Source of the DNA: Mycobacterium europaeum
GTDB taxonomy: Bacteria > Actinomycetota > Actinomycetes > Mycobacteriales > Mycobacteriaceae
Direction of reading: 5' to 3'
Assembly (NCBI RefSeq): GCF_002102155.1
Contig: NZ_LQOU01000051.1
Span: 288,541 to 352,540 of the forward strand
Length of the DNA: 64,000 bases
The position numbers were made by a program, and so were the translations under genes. Under the pieces are notes generated by a model that ran no database searches, was not told the DNA's origin, and saw nothing but the letters and a program-made list of their open reading frames with translations. Position 1 is the stretch's first letter, and each line of letters opens with the position of its first letter. This document shows, in pieces, positions 17,217 through 25,218 of the stretch.

Positions 17217-17288
17217 GTACAAAGTCGTTAGTCAACGGCGGTGACCCTAGAGGGCCCCAGATAGCGATCGCCGCCCTCAGTCGGCCGC

Positions 17289-17304
17289 GCCCTTGAAAAA
17301 GGGC
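17289..17304 (+). terminator. Small terminator-like hairpin after the exporter
   Basis: GCCCTT-GAAA-AAGGGC, a 6-bp stem with a tetraloop, 73 nt after the exporter stop. Apart from this hairpin the stretch up to the next operator (17498) shows nothing clear. Confidence 0.4.
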
Positions 17305-17497
17305 TAACCGTCACCTCCGCAGCAGGATTCGATGTCATCGCGCTTTGCGGGCCTGGCCTGTTGGCGCTTCCTTAAGTCGCAAAACTGTTGCAGGCGCTTT
17401 TCGCTGGCCTTGGACTGTAGAGCGCCAATTGGTTACACGCGTCGACCCGCTTATACAGAAACGTCATGGGACGTTCACCCGTTAGCACGCCGCGTCC

Positions 17498-17532
17498 GAT
17501 ACATTACGTATCACTGCGATACATTGTGTATC
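17498..17532 (+). promoter_or_regulatory. Phased palindrome array (operator) upstream of the cyclase operon
   Basis: GATAC-ATTAC-GTATC (17498-17512) and GATAC-ATTGT-GTATC (17518-17532): two 5-5-5 palindromes exactly 20 bp apart, the same sequence and phasing as at 15632-15667. They end 47 bp before the cyclase ATG, a position fit for repression. Confidence 0.75.
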
Positions 17533-17579
17533 GCTCCGGCACGGCGCAGATGCCTTGACGGTGGGGGGAAAGGAATCCG

Positions 17580-18728
17580 ATGAGTACAGCGGGCATGTCG
17601 GTCATTGCGTGCGAGCGCGAGGTCCAGTTTGGCGACTTTCGCTATCCGTTCCACGTTCATTCGGGTGATCAATCATGGGCTGAATTCGCGAGTCGCATGG
17701 TCGAACTCGACGCCGACCGGTTCATTGTCATCACCGATGACGGGGTGCCTTCGGCGATTGTGCATGCGGTGGAAAACTGCCTTGTCGGCGTCGGCCCGAC
17801 CGGAGTGTTCACGGCACCGAACACGGAGAAGGCCAAGAACATCGAGACTTTGGACCGACTGGCCGAGGAGGTCATCGGCAGCGGAGTCACCCGCAACTCG
17901 GTGGTCGTCGCCCTCGGCGGCGGACTGGCGGGCAATGTCGCAGGTCTGTTGGCGGCGCTGATTTTTCGCGGAATTCGGTTGGTGCACTTGCCGACTACCT
18001 TGCTCGGGATGTCGGACTCGGTGCTGTCATTGAAGCAAGCGGTCAATTCGCGCATAGGCAAGAATCACCTCGGAACCTTTCATGCCCCGGTATTGGTGTG
18101 GAACCACCTGGACTTCCTTGCGACGCTCCCGCCGGAAGAGATCCAGGCCGCGCTCTGCGAGATGATCAAGAATGTCTTGGGAATCTGCCCGGACCGGTAC
18201 GACGAGATCGCCGCGAAGCTGCGGCCCGACGCGGTGTACGCATCGGAGACGATCGCCGAGTTCATCGATCTGTGCGTGACGGCCAAGGCCACTGTGATGC
18301 GAAACGACCACCGGGAGAAGCGGGAAGCGTTGGTGCTCGAGTACGGGCATACCGTCGGCCATGCGGCCGAGCTGCTCACGGGGGGGACACTGCGGCACGG
18401 CCATGCGATCGGTGTCGGCATGCTGGTCGCCGCACGTGTTTCGCGTCTGCTCGGTTTCCTGGACGAGGCCGATGAAGCGGCACATCGAGTTCTGTTGGAG
18501 CGCAACGGCGCTCCCGTTGAACTGCCGTCACAGCTTACGGTCGACGAGATCATCTCCGCCGTCCGTCGCGACAACAAGCGCGGATACGTCCCGTCCCGTC
18601 CGGGAATGGCCGACATGGTCATCCTGGAGGGACTCGGTCGCCCGCACTGGGTCGACGACAACATCATCACCCAGGTGGACGAGGACATTCTGCGCTGCGC
18701 CATCGGCAGTTACCTGCCGGGATCCTAG
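17580..18728 (+). CDS. Sugar-phosphate cyclase, 2-deoxy-scyllo-inosose synthase-like
   Basis: 382 residues of the dehydroquinate-synthase superfamily. These enzymes bind NAD and zinc and turn a sugar phosphate or DAHP into a carbocycle. NAD loop ALGGGLAGNVAG (111-122). Likely zinc ligands E194 (CEMIKN), H257 (YGHTVGH) and H273 (LRHGHAIG). The substrate-site block SVLSLKQAVN plus GKN (147-162) follows the 2-deoxy-scyllo-inosose synthase pattern (BtrC/NeoC: SVLSxKQAVN), not the DHQ synthase (VDSSVGGK) or valiolone synthase patterns. So glucose-6-phosphate to 2-deoxy-scyllo-inosose is the best guess. AAAGGA precedes the ATG. First gene of a five-gene run. Confidence 0.88.
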   Translation: MSTAGMSVIACEREVQFGDFRYPFHVHSGDQSWAEFASRMVELDADRFIVITDDGVPSAIVHAVENCLVGVGPTGVFTAPNTEKAKNIETLDRLAEEVIGSGVTRNSVVVALGGGLAGNVAGLLAALIFRGIRLVHLPTTLLGMSDSVLSLKQAVNSRIGKNHLGTFHAPVLVWNHLDFLATLPPEEIQAALCEMIKNVLGICPDRYDEIAAKLRPDAVYASETIAEFIDLCVTAKATVMRNDHREKREALVLEYGHTVGHAAELLTGGTLRHGHAIGVGMLVAARVSRLLGFLDEADEAAHRVLLERNGAPVELPSQLTVDEIISAVRRDNKRGYVPSRPGMADMVILEGLGRPHWVDDNIITQVDEDILRCAIGSYLPGS

Positions 18729-18772
18729 CCACAGGTTGCGACGGACGCGGCGCTGACGAAAGTGCAGCCATC

Positions 18773-19525
18773 ATGACAGCGTTATCAACGGCTTACTCTG
18801 GATACGGGCCGATCATCAACGACACCAGTGGTCTGGCCACCACAATCCGGCAAATCGGTGGAACGGGCACCGCCCGATGGAAGCAACTCGCGTACGGCGC
18901 ACACCTGCAGGGCGAGTGGAACACCGTCGAACATGTCACGCTGCTGCCCGGGGCAGGCGTCGGCGAGCACGTCCACCTGCGCACCGAGGAGATCTACTAC
19001 GTCCTGTCCGGCGTGGCCACCATGCAGGTTAACGGCCGAACGCACCAGGTGCGCGCAGGCGATCTGATCACCACTCCGATCGGCGGCAGGCACTCCATCA
19101 AGAACACCGGTGAAGAAGACATGGTCTTCTTTGTCGCCGAGGTTTTCCCCGGTGAAGGCCCGTCCGCGGATCCGATGTTCATTCCCATTGCGGATCGGAT
19201 GCGCACGGTGGATGGATTCCGCGATTCGCCGCAGCCTGTCCACCTGTCCCGCGTTATGTTGACGGAGATATTCACCGGGCCCTGGCGGGCTTTCAGCGAG
19301 GTTCGTCTCGAGCCTCAGGCCCGCCTCGGGGACTATTCATTGCCCGAGTGCGCCGAGGTGATCTTTGTCCTGGACGGAAGCGCCGCGATCACTGTCGAGG
19401 ACGAGACCTACGACGGCGGTCCGGGGCTCTGTGTGGGGTTGCCCGCCGGGGCAACACGGCGCATCATCAACGTCTCCGGCCAAGATGAGCTGCGGCTGAT
19501 CTCGACCGAGGTGGCGGTGGCATGA
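18773..19525 (+). CDS. Bicupin (two cupin domains, one metal site)
   Basis: 250 residues. Domain 1 has a full cupin motif 1 (GEHVHLRTEEIYYVLSG: H66, H68, E72/E73) and motif 2 with H107 (PIGGRHSIKNTG). Domain 2 (about 160-245) keeps the barrel pattern (AEVIFVLDGSAAITVED) but lacks the HxH ligands. It could be a metal-dependent isomerase, epimerase or dioxygenase acting on the cyclase product. Starts 44 nt after the cyclase and overlaps the SDR by 4 nt (ATGA), so translation is coupled. Confidence 0.82.
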   Translation: MTALSTAYSGYGPIINDTSGLATTIRQIGGTGTARWKQLAYGAHLQGEWNTVEHVTLLPGAGVGEHVHLRTEEIYYVLSGVATMQVNGRTHQVRAGDLITTPIGGRHSIKNTGEEDMVFFVAEVFPGEGPSADPMFIPIADRMRTVDGFRDSPQPVHLSRVMLTEIFTGPWRAFSEVRLEPQARLGDYSLPECAEVIFVLDGSAAITVEDETYDGGPGLCVGLPAGATRRIINVSGQDELRLISTEVAVA

Positions 19526-20325
19526 AACTCGGACTCGAAGGCCGCGTCGTCGTCGTGACGGGCGCGGCGAGCGGGATCGGGCGGGCCACCGCACTGGAAT
19601 TCGCCAAGGAGGGCGCCCGGCTGGCGCTCGTCGATGTGGCGAAGGACGAGCTGGAGAACACTGCCGAACAGGTCTGCGCGCTGAACGCGGAGGTGTCCAC
19701 CGCCGCCGCCGATCTGTCCACTGCCTGGGGTGTCGTCGACGGGCTGGAGATGGCGTTGCGTCCCTATGACGCCACAGCCGACGTTCTGGTGAACAACGTC
19801 GGGCAATGCTTCGCGCGGACGTTTGACGAACTCACCGATGACGACTGGGCGGCGACGTTGCAGATCAATCTCTTCTCGGCGATCCGCGCGATTCGGTATG
19901 TGCTACCCGGGATGCGGTTGCGTGGTAGCGGCAGCATTGTCAACAACTCGTCGGACCTGGCTCGTCAACCGGAGGCCGCACCAATGGATTACCAGGTCTC
20001 CAAGGTCGGCCTGCTGTCGGTGACCAAGTCGTTGGCGCTGACCGAGGGGCCAAGCGTGCGAATCAATGCGGTGGCGCCGGGACCGGTGTGGACACCGCTG
20101 TGGACTCGCCCCGGCGGGTTCGCCGACACGCTCGGCACGCTGCACGGCCGGGACGCCAAGGCCGCGGTGGAACACGAACTGTCCCAGCGCCAGATCCCCG
20201 CAGGGCGGATGGGCACGCCCGACGAAGTCGCGAGGGTGATCGCGTTCATGGCCTCCGAGGCCGCGTCATTCATCACTGGGACGGTCTGGGGTGTGGATGG
20301 TGGCAGCATCCGTGGTTTGCTGTGA
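19522..20325 (+). CDS. Short-chain dehydrogenase/reductase in the cyclase operon
   Basis: 267 residues, classical SDR: TGAASGIG (13-20), NNVG, N116, Ser in VNNSSD (143-144), YQVSK (Y157, K161), end ITGTVWGVDGG. Asp after beta-2 (ALVDVAKD) suggests NAD. By context it probably oxidises or reduces a ring hydroxyl or ketone of the carbocycle; that is inference. Overlaps the genes on both sides (ATGA, TGATG). Confidence 0.88.
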   Translation: MKLGLEGRVVVVTGAASGIGRATALEFAKEGARLALVDVAKDELENTAEQVCALNAEVSTAAADLSTAWGVVDGLEMALRPYDATADVLVNNVGQCFARTFDELTDDDWAATLQINLFSAIRAIRYVLPGMRLRGSGSIVNNSSDLARQPEAAPMDYQVSKVGLLSVTKSLALTEGPSVRINAVAPGPVWTPLWTRPGGFADTLGTLHGRDAKAAVEHELSQRQIPAGRMGTPDEVARVIAFMASEAASFITGTVWGVDGGSIRGLL

Positions 20326-20918
20326 TGCGCCATCCTGAAACGCGCGTCGCGACGCCGCCGGAGGCGGGCGAGCAACCCGGCTCGGTGCCAACGACTTTGC
20401 GCGACACCGTCGCGTTCCTGCCCCCGGGCGCGGGCAAGGCCATCCGCACCGGGTCGATGTCGGTGGTGTACAAGGTGTCCGCCGAGTGGACCGGCGGTGC
20501 ATACACCATGCACGAGCAGCCGGTCGGGCCGAAAGTGATGGTGGCCCCACACACCCACGCTGCGCAGGATCAAGTCAGCTACGTGGTGGAAGGTGAGATG
20601 GGCTTCCTTGTCGGCGAGGAGGAGTTCGTCGCCCCGACCGGCAGCTGCATTTTTCGTCCACGCGGTGTCCGGCACGCATTATGGAACGCTACCGACAAGC
20701 CCGCGCGGATGATCGAAATCACCAATCCCGGTGGGCAATTCGAGTGCTACTTCCTCCGATTCGGCGAACTCACCGAGGCGGGGGAGACCAGTCAAGAGGT
20801 GATACACGCCCTGGGTGCACGCTACGGGATCAGCTACGACCTCGACAAAGCCGAGGATCTGGCACAGCGGTACGGTGTGAGCTCCACCGGCAGTTGGTGG
20901 GCAGGCTCGCGGGCTTAG
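20325..20918 (+). CDS. Single-domain cupin protein in the cyclase operon
   Basis: The ATG shares its A with the SDR stop (TGATG). The longer in-frame opening upstream lies inside the SDR gene, so the 197-residue form is preferred. Cupin motif 1 APHTHAAQDQVSYVVEG gives H76 and H78, with Gln where a Glu ligand is usual; motif 2 gives H117 (PRGVRHALWN). Likely metal-binding with a small-molecule substrate. The C-terminal 50 residues are helical and not part of the barrel. Confidence 0.82.
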   Translation: MRHPETRVATPPEAGEQPGSVPTTLRDTVAFLPPGAGKAIRTGSMSVVYKVSAEWTGGAYTMHEQPVGPKVMVAPHTHAAQDQVSYVVEGEMGFLVGEEEFVAPTGSCIFRPRGVRHALWNATDKPARMIEITNPGGQFECYFLRFGELTEAGETSQEVIHALGARYGISYDLDKAEDLAQRYGVSSTGSWWAGSRA

Positions 20919-21023
20919 CAGCGGCCGGCTTTCCGCGCCGTCGGAAAGAATGCCGGCAGATGCTTTCGGGTGTTGTCCTAGCACTGTCCGGCTTTGCCAA
21001 ACAGCTCACAGAGGGACGTGATC

Positions 21024-22058
21024 ATGCGGGCGCTGCGCTTCGATCGTTTCGGTGACCCCGCCGTTCTTCGGGTCGTGGATGTGCCGGACCCGGTGCGAAC
21101 GACGCAGGAAGCGGTGATCCGCGTTCGCGCGGCGTCGGTGAACCCTTCCGACGTCAAGAACGTGGCCGGGGCGATGGAAGGCACGGCGCTGCCGCGCGTC
21201 CCCGGGCGGGACTTCGCCGGGGTGGTGATCGACGGGCCGCCCGACTGGCAGGGGGTTGCGGTGTGGGGCACCGGCGGAGATGTCGGGTTCACCCGCGACG
21301 GCTCGCATGCCGAACTGATGTCGGTACCCGTGGGTGCGCTGGTGCGCAAACCCGAAAAGTTGAGCTTCGAGGAGGCCGCTGCGGTTGGGGTGAACTTCGT
21401 GACCGCCTGGCTGGGAGCAGTAGAGTCCGCGCAGCTGCTGGACGGCGAAACCATCGCGGTGTTCGGCGTTACCGGCGGGGTCGGCGGCGCGGTCGCGCAG
21501 ATCGCTCACGCGCTGGGAGCCCGGGTGATCGGCGTGAGCCGGCGCGTTCCCAGCCCGGATAGCCCCGCTGCAGCCGTCATCGACGAGTTCGTCGCTTTCG
21601 ATCCCGCCGCTGACGTCGGCGCCGACATCAAGCGGCTGACCGGCGGCACGGGCGTCGACGTCGTCTATGACGCCGTGGGCGGAGTGACCACGGCGGCCGC
21701 TTTGGCCTCGCTGGGCCGTCGCGGCCGGCTGGTGGCAATCAGCGCCGTCGGGGCCCGCACGGTAAACATCGACCTCATTGACCTGTACCGCAATGAAACC
21801 CGCATCCTCGGGTCAGACAGCCGCAAGCTCGACGTGACTGAGTCCGCGCGGCTCCTGCAACAGATCAGCCCCTACTTCGAATCGGGAAAGTTTCGGCCAC
21901 TGCCCATCGCAGCGAGCTACCCGCTTGACGGAGGGGTTGCGGCGTATCAAGCCGTCGCCGACCACATCGCCGGCCGCGTCGTGATCATCCCTGAGCCCGT
22001 GGAGATCAAACGATCCAATTATCAACAAGTGCAACACAATGTCGATCAAGGTGACTGA
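21024..22058 (+). CDS. MDR-family NADPH:quinone oxidoreductase-like enzyme
   Basis: 344 residues from the ATG at 21024, which has GAGGGA 8 nt upstream; a longer opening from 20994 lacks a site. Zinc-free quinone-reductase type: RAASVNPSDVKN, PGRDFAGVV, nucleotide loop VTGGVGGAVAQIAHALGA, VYDAVGG. Reduces enones or quinones with NADPH. It lies 105 nt after the cupin gene and is probably the last gene of the operon. Its end overlaps a broken dehydrogenase gene. Confidence 0.87.
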   Translation: MRALRFDRFGDPAVLRVVDVPDPVRTTQEAVIRVRAASVNPSDVKNVAGAMEGTALPRVPGRDFAGVVIDGPPDWQGVAVWGTGGDVGFTRDGSHAELMSVPVGALVRKPEKLSFEEAAAVGVNFVTAWLGAVESAQLLDGETIAVFGVTGGVGGAVAQIAHALGARVIGVSRRVPSPDSPAAAVIDEFVAFDPAADVGADIKRLTGGTGVDVVYDAVGGVTTAAALASLGRRGRLVAISAVGARTVNIDLIDLYRNETRILGSDSRKLDVTESARLLQQISPYFESGKFRPLPIAASYPLDGGVAAYQAVADHIAGRVVIIPEPVEIKRSNYQQVQHNVDQGD

Positions 22059-22349
22059 ACAAACCATCACCGAGGCGGTCCAGTGGACCAACGCCGCCGC
22101 GGTGTTTATCGGGTGACAGCCGGGATGGCCCGCGGCCTACTCGGTAGCCGAATCCGACGTCAGGTTTTGCAGCCGTTGTCTGCGCTGTTCGACGCCGCTG
22201 CCGAAGAACTGCAGTCACCACCGGTGGCACGCCTGCTGCGCGACCGCTTCCTCACCCTGGTGGCCACCGGCGGTGGGCAGCTGGACTGGTCGGCGCTCGC
22301 CACGCTCGCCGACTGGGACGCCGGCTTGGCGTCAGACCACTCCGCGTAG
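22039..22349 (+). pseudogene. Broken 3-hydroxyisobutyrate dehydrogenase-like gene (C-terminal part)
   Basis: The frame from the ATG at 22039 (VTEQTITEAVQWTNAAAVFIG) stops at 22114. The next frame continues sensibly (VTAGMARGLLGSR), a frameshift. It then jumps to AAAEELQSPPVARLLRDRFLTL and GGGQLDWSAL, which resembles the C-terminal helices of the family (AxExGVPLPxTALV and GHGDLDxSAL). About 30 residues that should lie between are missing. The N-terminal nucleotide domain is absent. Assignment is by pattern only. Confidence 0.45.
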
Positions 22350-23162
22350 CCCGTCGCCGCCGAACGCCGGCTCCAGCATGGCGGAGTAGTCGGGGCCGCG
22401 CCGCAGCATCATCCCACCGTCGACATTGATGACCTGACCGGTGATGTAGGAGGCGGCGTCGCTGAGCAGGAACAGCGCCAGATTGGCGACGTCCTCGACC
22501 TCTCCCGGCCGGGGCAGCGGCGTGCACTCGCTGTAGTCCCCGCTCACCTCCGGCAGGGCGAACACCGGCGCGACCAGATCGGTGCGGATCAGGCCCGGCC
22601 GGATGCTGTTGACCCGCACCCAGGAGGGGCCGAGCTCGTCGGCGGCCAACTGCATCATGTGGTCGACGGCCGACTTGCTGACCCCGTAGGCACCGAACCA
22701 CCGGTGGGTGTTGCTGGCGGCGATAGACGAGATGCCGACGAACGATCCGCCGCCGCCCCGGACCAGCTCGCGCGCGACGTGCTTGAGCACATACATGGTC
22801 CCGTTGACGTTCAGGTCGACGGTGCGCCGCCAGCCTTCCGAGTCAATCTGGGTGATCGGTCCGATCGTCTCGGAGCCACCCGCGCAATGCACCGCCCCGT
22901 GGAGTTGACCATGCCAGGCCGTCGCGGCTTCCACCGCGCGGGCGGCCTCCTCCTCGTTGGTGACGTCGGTCGGCTCGTAGCGAATGGAGCCGCCGCCCCC
23001 GAGCGCCTCGATCTCGCTGACCGCGCCCGCCAACCGGTCGGGATTGCGGCCCACGATCATGACCGAGGCACCGGCCGCGACCAGCCCGGCGGCCACGCCC
23101 TTGCCGATTCCGCTGCCACCGCCGGTAACCAGGTATGTCCGGTTTTCGAAAGAAAGCTGCAC
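22332..23162 (-). CDS. SDR behind a KstR-like box
   Basis: 276 residues. TGGGSGIG cofactor loop, VHCAGG in place of NNAG, Ser in GISSIAAS, YGVSKSA (catalytic Tyr/Lys), end ITGQVINVDGG. An Arg in VGRNPDRL suggests NADP. The KstR-like site 24 bp upstream hints at a role in sterol or ring catabolism. The 3' end overlaps the pseudogene convergently. Confidence 0.88.
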   Translation of the reverse strand: MQLSFENRTYLVTGGGSGIGKGVAAGLVAAGASVMIVGRNPDRLAGAVSEIEALGGGGSIRYEPTDVTNEEEAARAVEAATAWHGQLHGAVHCAGGSETIGPITQIDSEGWRRTVDLNVNGTMYVLKHVARELVRGGGGSFVGISSIAASNTHRWFGAYGVSKSAVDHMMQLAADELGPSWVRVNSIRPGLIRTDLVAPVFALPEVSGDYSECTPLPRPGEVEDVANLALFLLSDAASYITGQVINVDGGMMLRRGPDYSAMLEPAFGGDGLRGVV

Positions 23163-23185
23163 GCCCGAGCCCCTAACGCCGAAAC

Positions 23186-23199
23186 TGAAACGGGTTCTA
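23186..23199. promoter_or_regulatory. KstR-like operator
   Basis: TGAAACGGGTTCTA keeps the AAC-nn-GTT core and the right half of the TAGAACnnGTTCTA palindrome. Two left-half positions differ, so it is a weaker match than the sites further on. Confidence 0.5.
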
Positions 23200-23366
23200 G
23201 CATAGGCCAGCTGTCAGACCTGCCACGTCGGCCTCAGACTTGGCGGGGCGTTCGAGCGTGCGCTGCCGGCTTCGAGCGTGCGCTCAGGGCCGGGAAAACG
23301 GCGAAATCGCAGCCGGACGCACACGGGAAGCCGTGGTTTCACACGCGACGGAAGTGCCCGCGGAGC

Positions 23367-24290
23367 CTACGGCGTATCGCGGCGGGCCACCTGTGTGGGC
23401 TTGGCGTTGCGCCAGTCTTCGACGTCGGGCGGCAGGCCGACCGCGTACCTGTTCTCGTTGTGGGCCGCCCAGTGCGCGTGCCCCAGCTCGTGGATGTGGA
23501 ACGCGTGCCGCAACGCCTCGGTGAACCCCATTGCGTCGGAAGCGGCGTTGACGGAGTCCTTGACGAGCAGCGCCGCCATCGTGGGCCGGTCGGCGATGCG
23601 CCGCGCGAATTCCAGTGTCTTGTCCGCCAACTCGTCGAGCGGGAACACCTTGGAGACCATGCCCAGCCGATAGGCCTCGTCGGCGTCGAGCGAATCTCCG
23701 GTCAGCAGCAGCTCTTTGGCTTTACGTGGACCGAATTCCCAAGGGTGGGCGTAGTATTCGACGCCCGGCATGCCCAGGCGCACCGCGACCACGTCGCTGA
23801 ACTTGGCATTGTCGGCGGCCACGATCAGATCGCACGCCCAGATCAGCATCAGACCCGCGGAGATCGCGTTGCCCTGTACCTGGGCGATGGTGATCTTGCG
23901 CAAATCCCGCCAGCGGCAGGTGTTCTGGAAAAAGTAGTGCCACTCCTGCAGGTAGAGCTTCTCCACGATCGGATCCCGGGTCCCACCGTTGATGCGGAAG
24001 CTCGGAAGCTGGCTGCGCTCGGCGATCGCCAGCTCCGAACCCAGGTCGTGACCGGCGGAGAAGTTGCGGCCGCGCGCCGCCAGGATCACCACGCGCACGG
24101 TGTCGTCGGCCTCGGCGCGCAGAAACGCCTCGTCGAGCTGGATCAGCAGGCCGCGGCTTTGTGCATTGTGGGCGTCGGGCCGGTTGAGCCATATCCGCGC
24201 GATGCGGCCCTCGTCGAGGGTTTCGTAGCTCACCAACTCTTCGGCGTCGGCGTCGCCCGTCTGCGCACCGGCTTGCTCTGACACTGTCAT
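23367..24290 (-). CDS. Enoyl-CoA hydratase/isomerase family protein
   Basis: 307 residues from MTVSEQAG at 24290; an in-frame start 14 codons upstream overlaps the palindrome region and is less likely. Crotonase features: NRPDAHNAQ, RGRNFSAGHDLGSE, and VQGNAISAGLMLIWACD in place of the usual GGG. The C-terminus is longer than usual and His-rich (HIHELGHAHWAAHNE). The second oxyanion loop lacks the standard acidic residues, so it may be an isomerase or hydrolase-like member. The next gene downstream on the strand is the SDR, 204 nt away. Confidence 0.82.
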   Translation of the reverse strand: MTVSEQAGAQTGDADAEELVSYETLDEGRIARIWLNRPDAHNAQSRGLLIQLDEAFLRAEADDTVRVVILAARGRNFSAGHDLGSELAIAERSQLPSFRINGGTRDPIVEKLYLQEWHYFFQNTCRWRDLRKITIAQVQGNAISAGLMLIWACDLIVAADNAKFSDVVAVRLGMPGVEYYAHPWEFGPRKAKELLLTGDSLDADEAYRLGMVSKVFPLDELADKTLEFARRIADRPTMAALLVKDSVNAASDAMGFTEALRHAFHIHELGHAHWAAHNENRYAVGLPPDVEDWRNAKPTQVARRDTP

Positions 24291-24324
24291 TCGGCCCACC
24301 TCACTCGTTGTCAGGTCCGCGTGT

Positions 24325-24348
24325 TTACACATTACGGCCAGTGTGTAA
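24325..24348. promoter_or_regulatory. Palindromic operator candidate upstream of the hydratase
   Basis: TTACACA-N10-TGTGTAA, perfect 7-bp arms, 35-58 bp upstream of the hydratase ATG and just past the DivIVA-gene stop. Unlike KstR or the GATAC array; it points to a separate regulator. Confidence 0.5.
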
Positions 24349-24372
24349 GTGGGTCACCGCTGGGTGGGCGGC

Positions 24373-25218
24373 CTACGGACGATCGAGGGCGGCCGCGAGG
24401 GAAGCGGCCGCCGCCTTGAGCAGACGCAGCGTGCGGTTCAGCTCGGCGTTCTCTGCCTTCAGCCGCTCGAGTTCGAGTTGGGGGTTGGCGGGTAACCGGG
24501 GACCGTCGTGCTCGAGTGGGGCCCTCCGGGTCCGCTCATGGACGGTCTCGGTCACGGTGTTGCCGAGCTGATCGGTGACGGCCCGGATGGCCATCCTCTC
24601 CATGTCGTGCCGCCCGTTCACCGAGGCGACCGCGCGCATCTCATCGATGCGGGCCGACCCGTTGGTCGCGGCGGACTTCGGCGGCTGCGCGTGGCGATAC
24701 GCTCGCGGCGCCTGGCCTGCGGCGGCGTCCACCGCGACGGGAGAGACGGTGGCCTGTTGCTGCTGTACCCGCAAGCGCAGTTCGGCTTCCCGCCGCCCCA
24801 GCTCGTCCGCCCACTGTGCCAGCTCGGCCTCCCGCTCGGCGACCTGCGCCTCCCGGTGCCGGATCTGGGCCAGTTGTTGGGGCAACGGGTTTGTCCGCTT
24901 GGCGAGCCCGGCCGCCCGCTGGTCGAGCCGCGCCTCCTGGTCGCGCACCCGGCTCTCCCGGTCGCGCACTTCGTGTTCGTACTGGACGAGGGCCGCCTCG
25001 CGCTCGGAGAGCTCGGCTTCCCGGCTGTCCAATGCGCCATCGCGTTTGCGGAGCTCGGCGCAGCGGTTGCGTAGCTCGCCTTCCTTCTGCAGGTGCCGGA
25101 TGAGCTCTTCCTCGACCAGGTCGATGAAGATGTCGACCTCTTGCTCGTTGTAACCACGCTTGCCGATGCGCGGACGCGAGAATGCGACGTTGTGGACGTC
25201 AGCGGGGGTGAGGACCAT
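24373..25218 (-). CDS. DivIVA-domain coiled-coil protein with transposase-like tail
   Basis: About 281 residues from MVLTPADVHN; a GTG 11 codons upstream is possible, but the family starts here. The N-terminal DivIVA domain matches Wag31 (LTPADVHNVAFSRP, GKRGYNEQEVDIFIDLVEEEL). Residues about 45-160 are a long coiled coil rich in Glu/Arg (REAELSEREAALVQYEHEVRD). A Pro/Ala linker is followed by LKAENAELNRTLRLLKAAAA and ALDRP, which look like the IS3 OrfA leucine-zipper end. Likely a polar or septal scaffold at the membrane; not Wag31 itself. Confidence 0.8.
   Translation of the reverse strand: MVLTPADVHNVAFSRPRIGKRGYNEQEVDIFIDLVEEELIRHLQKEGELRNRCAELRKRDGALDSREAELSEREAALVQYEHEVRDRESRVRDQEARLDQRAAGLAKRTNPLPQQLAQIRHREAQVAEREAELAQWADELGRREAELRLRVQQQQATVSPVAVDAAAGQAPRAYRHAQPPKSAATNGSARIDEMRAVASVNGRHDMERMAIRAVTDQLGNTVTETVHERTRRAPLEHDGPRLPANPQLELERLKAENAELNRTLRLLKAAAASLAAALDRP

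Noticed and set aside
17580..18728. Reading the cyclase as the housekeeping 3-dehydroquinate synthase (aroB)
   Set aside because: The substrate block is SVLSLKQAVN rather than the VDSSVGGK type, and the neighbours are not shikimate genes.
22659..24281. 540-codon plus-strand frame opposite the SDR and hydratase
   Set aside because: A GC-rich shadow frame; both minus-strand genes have clear catalytic motifs.
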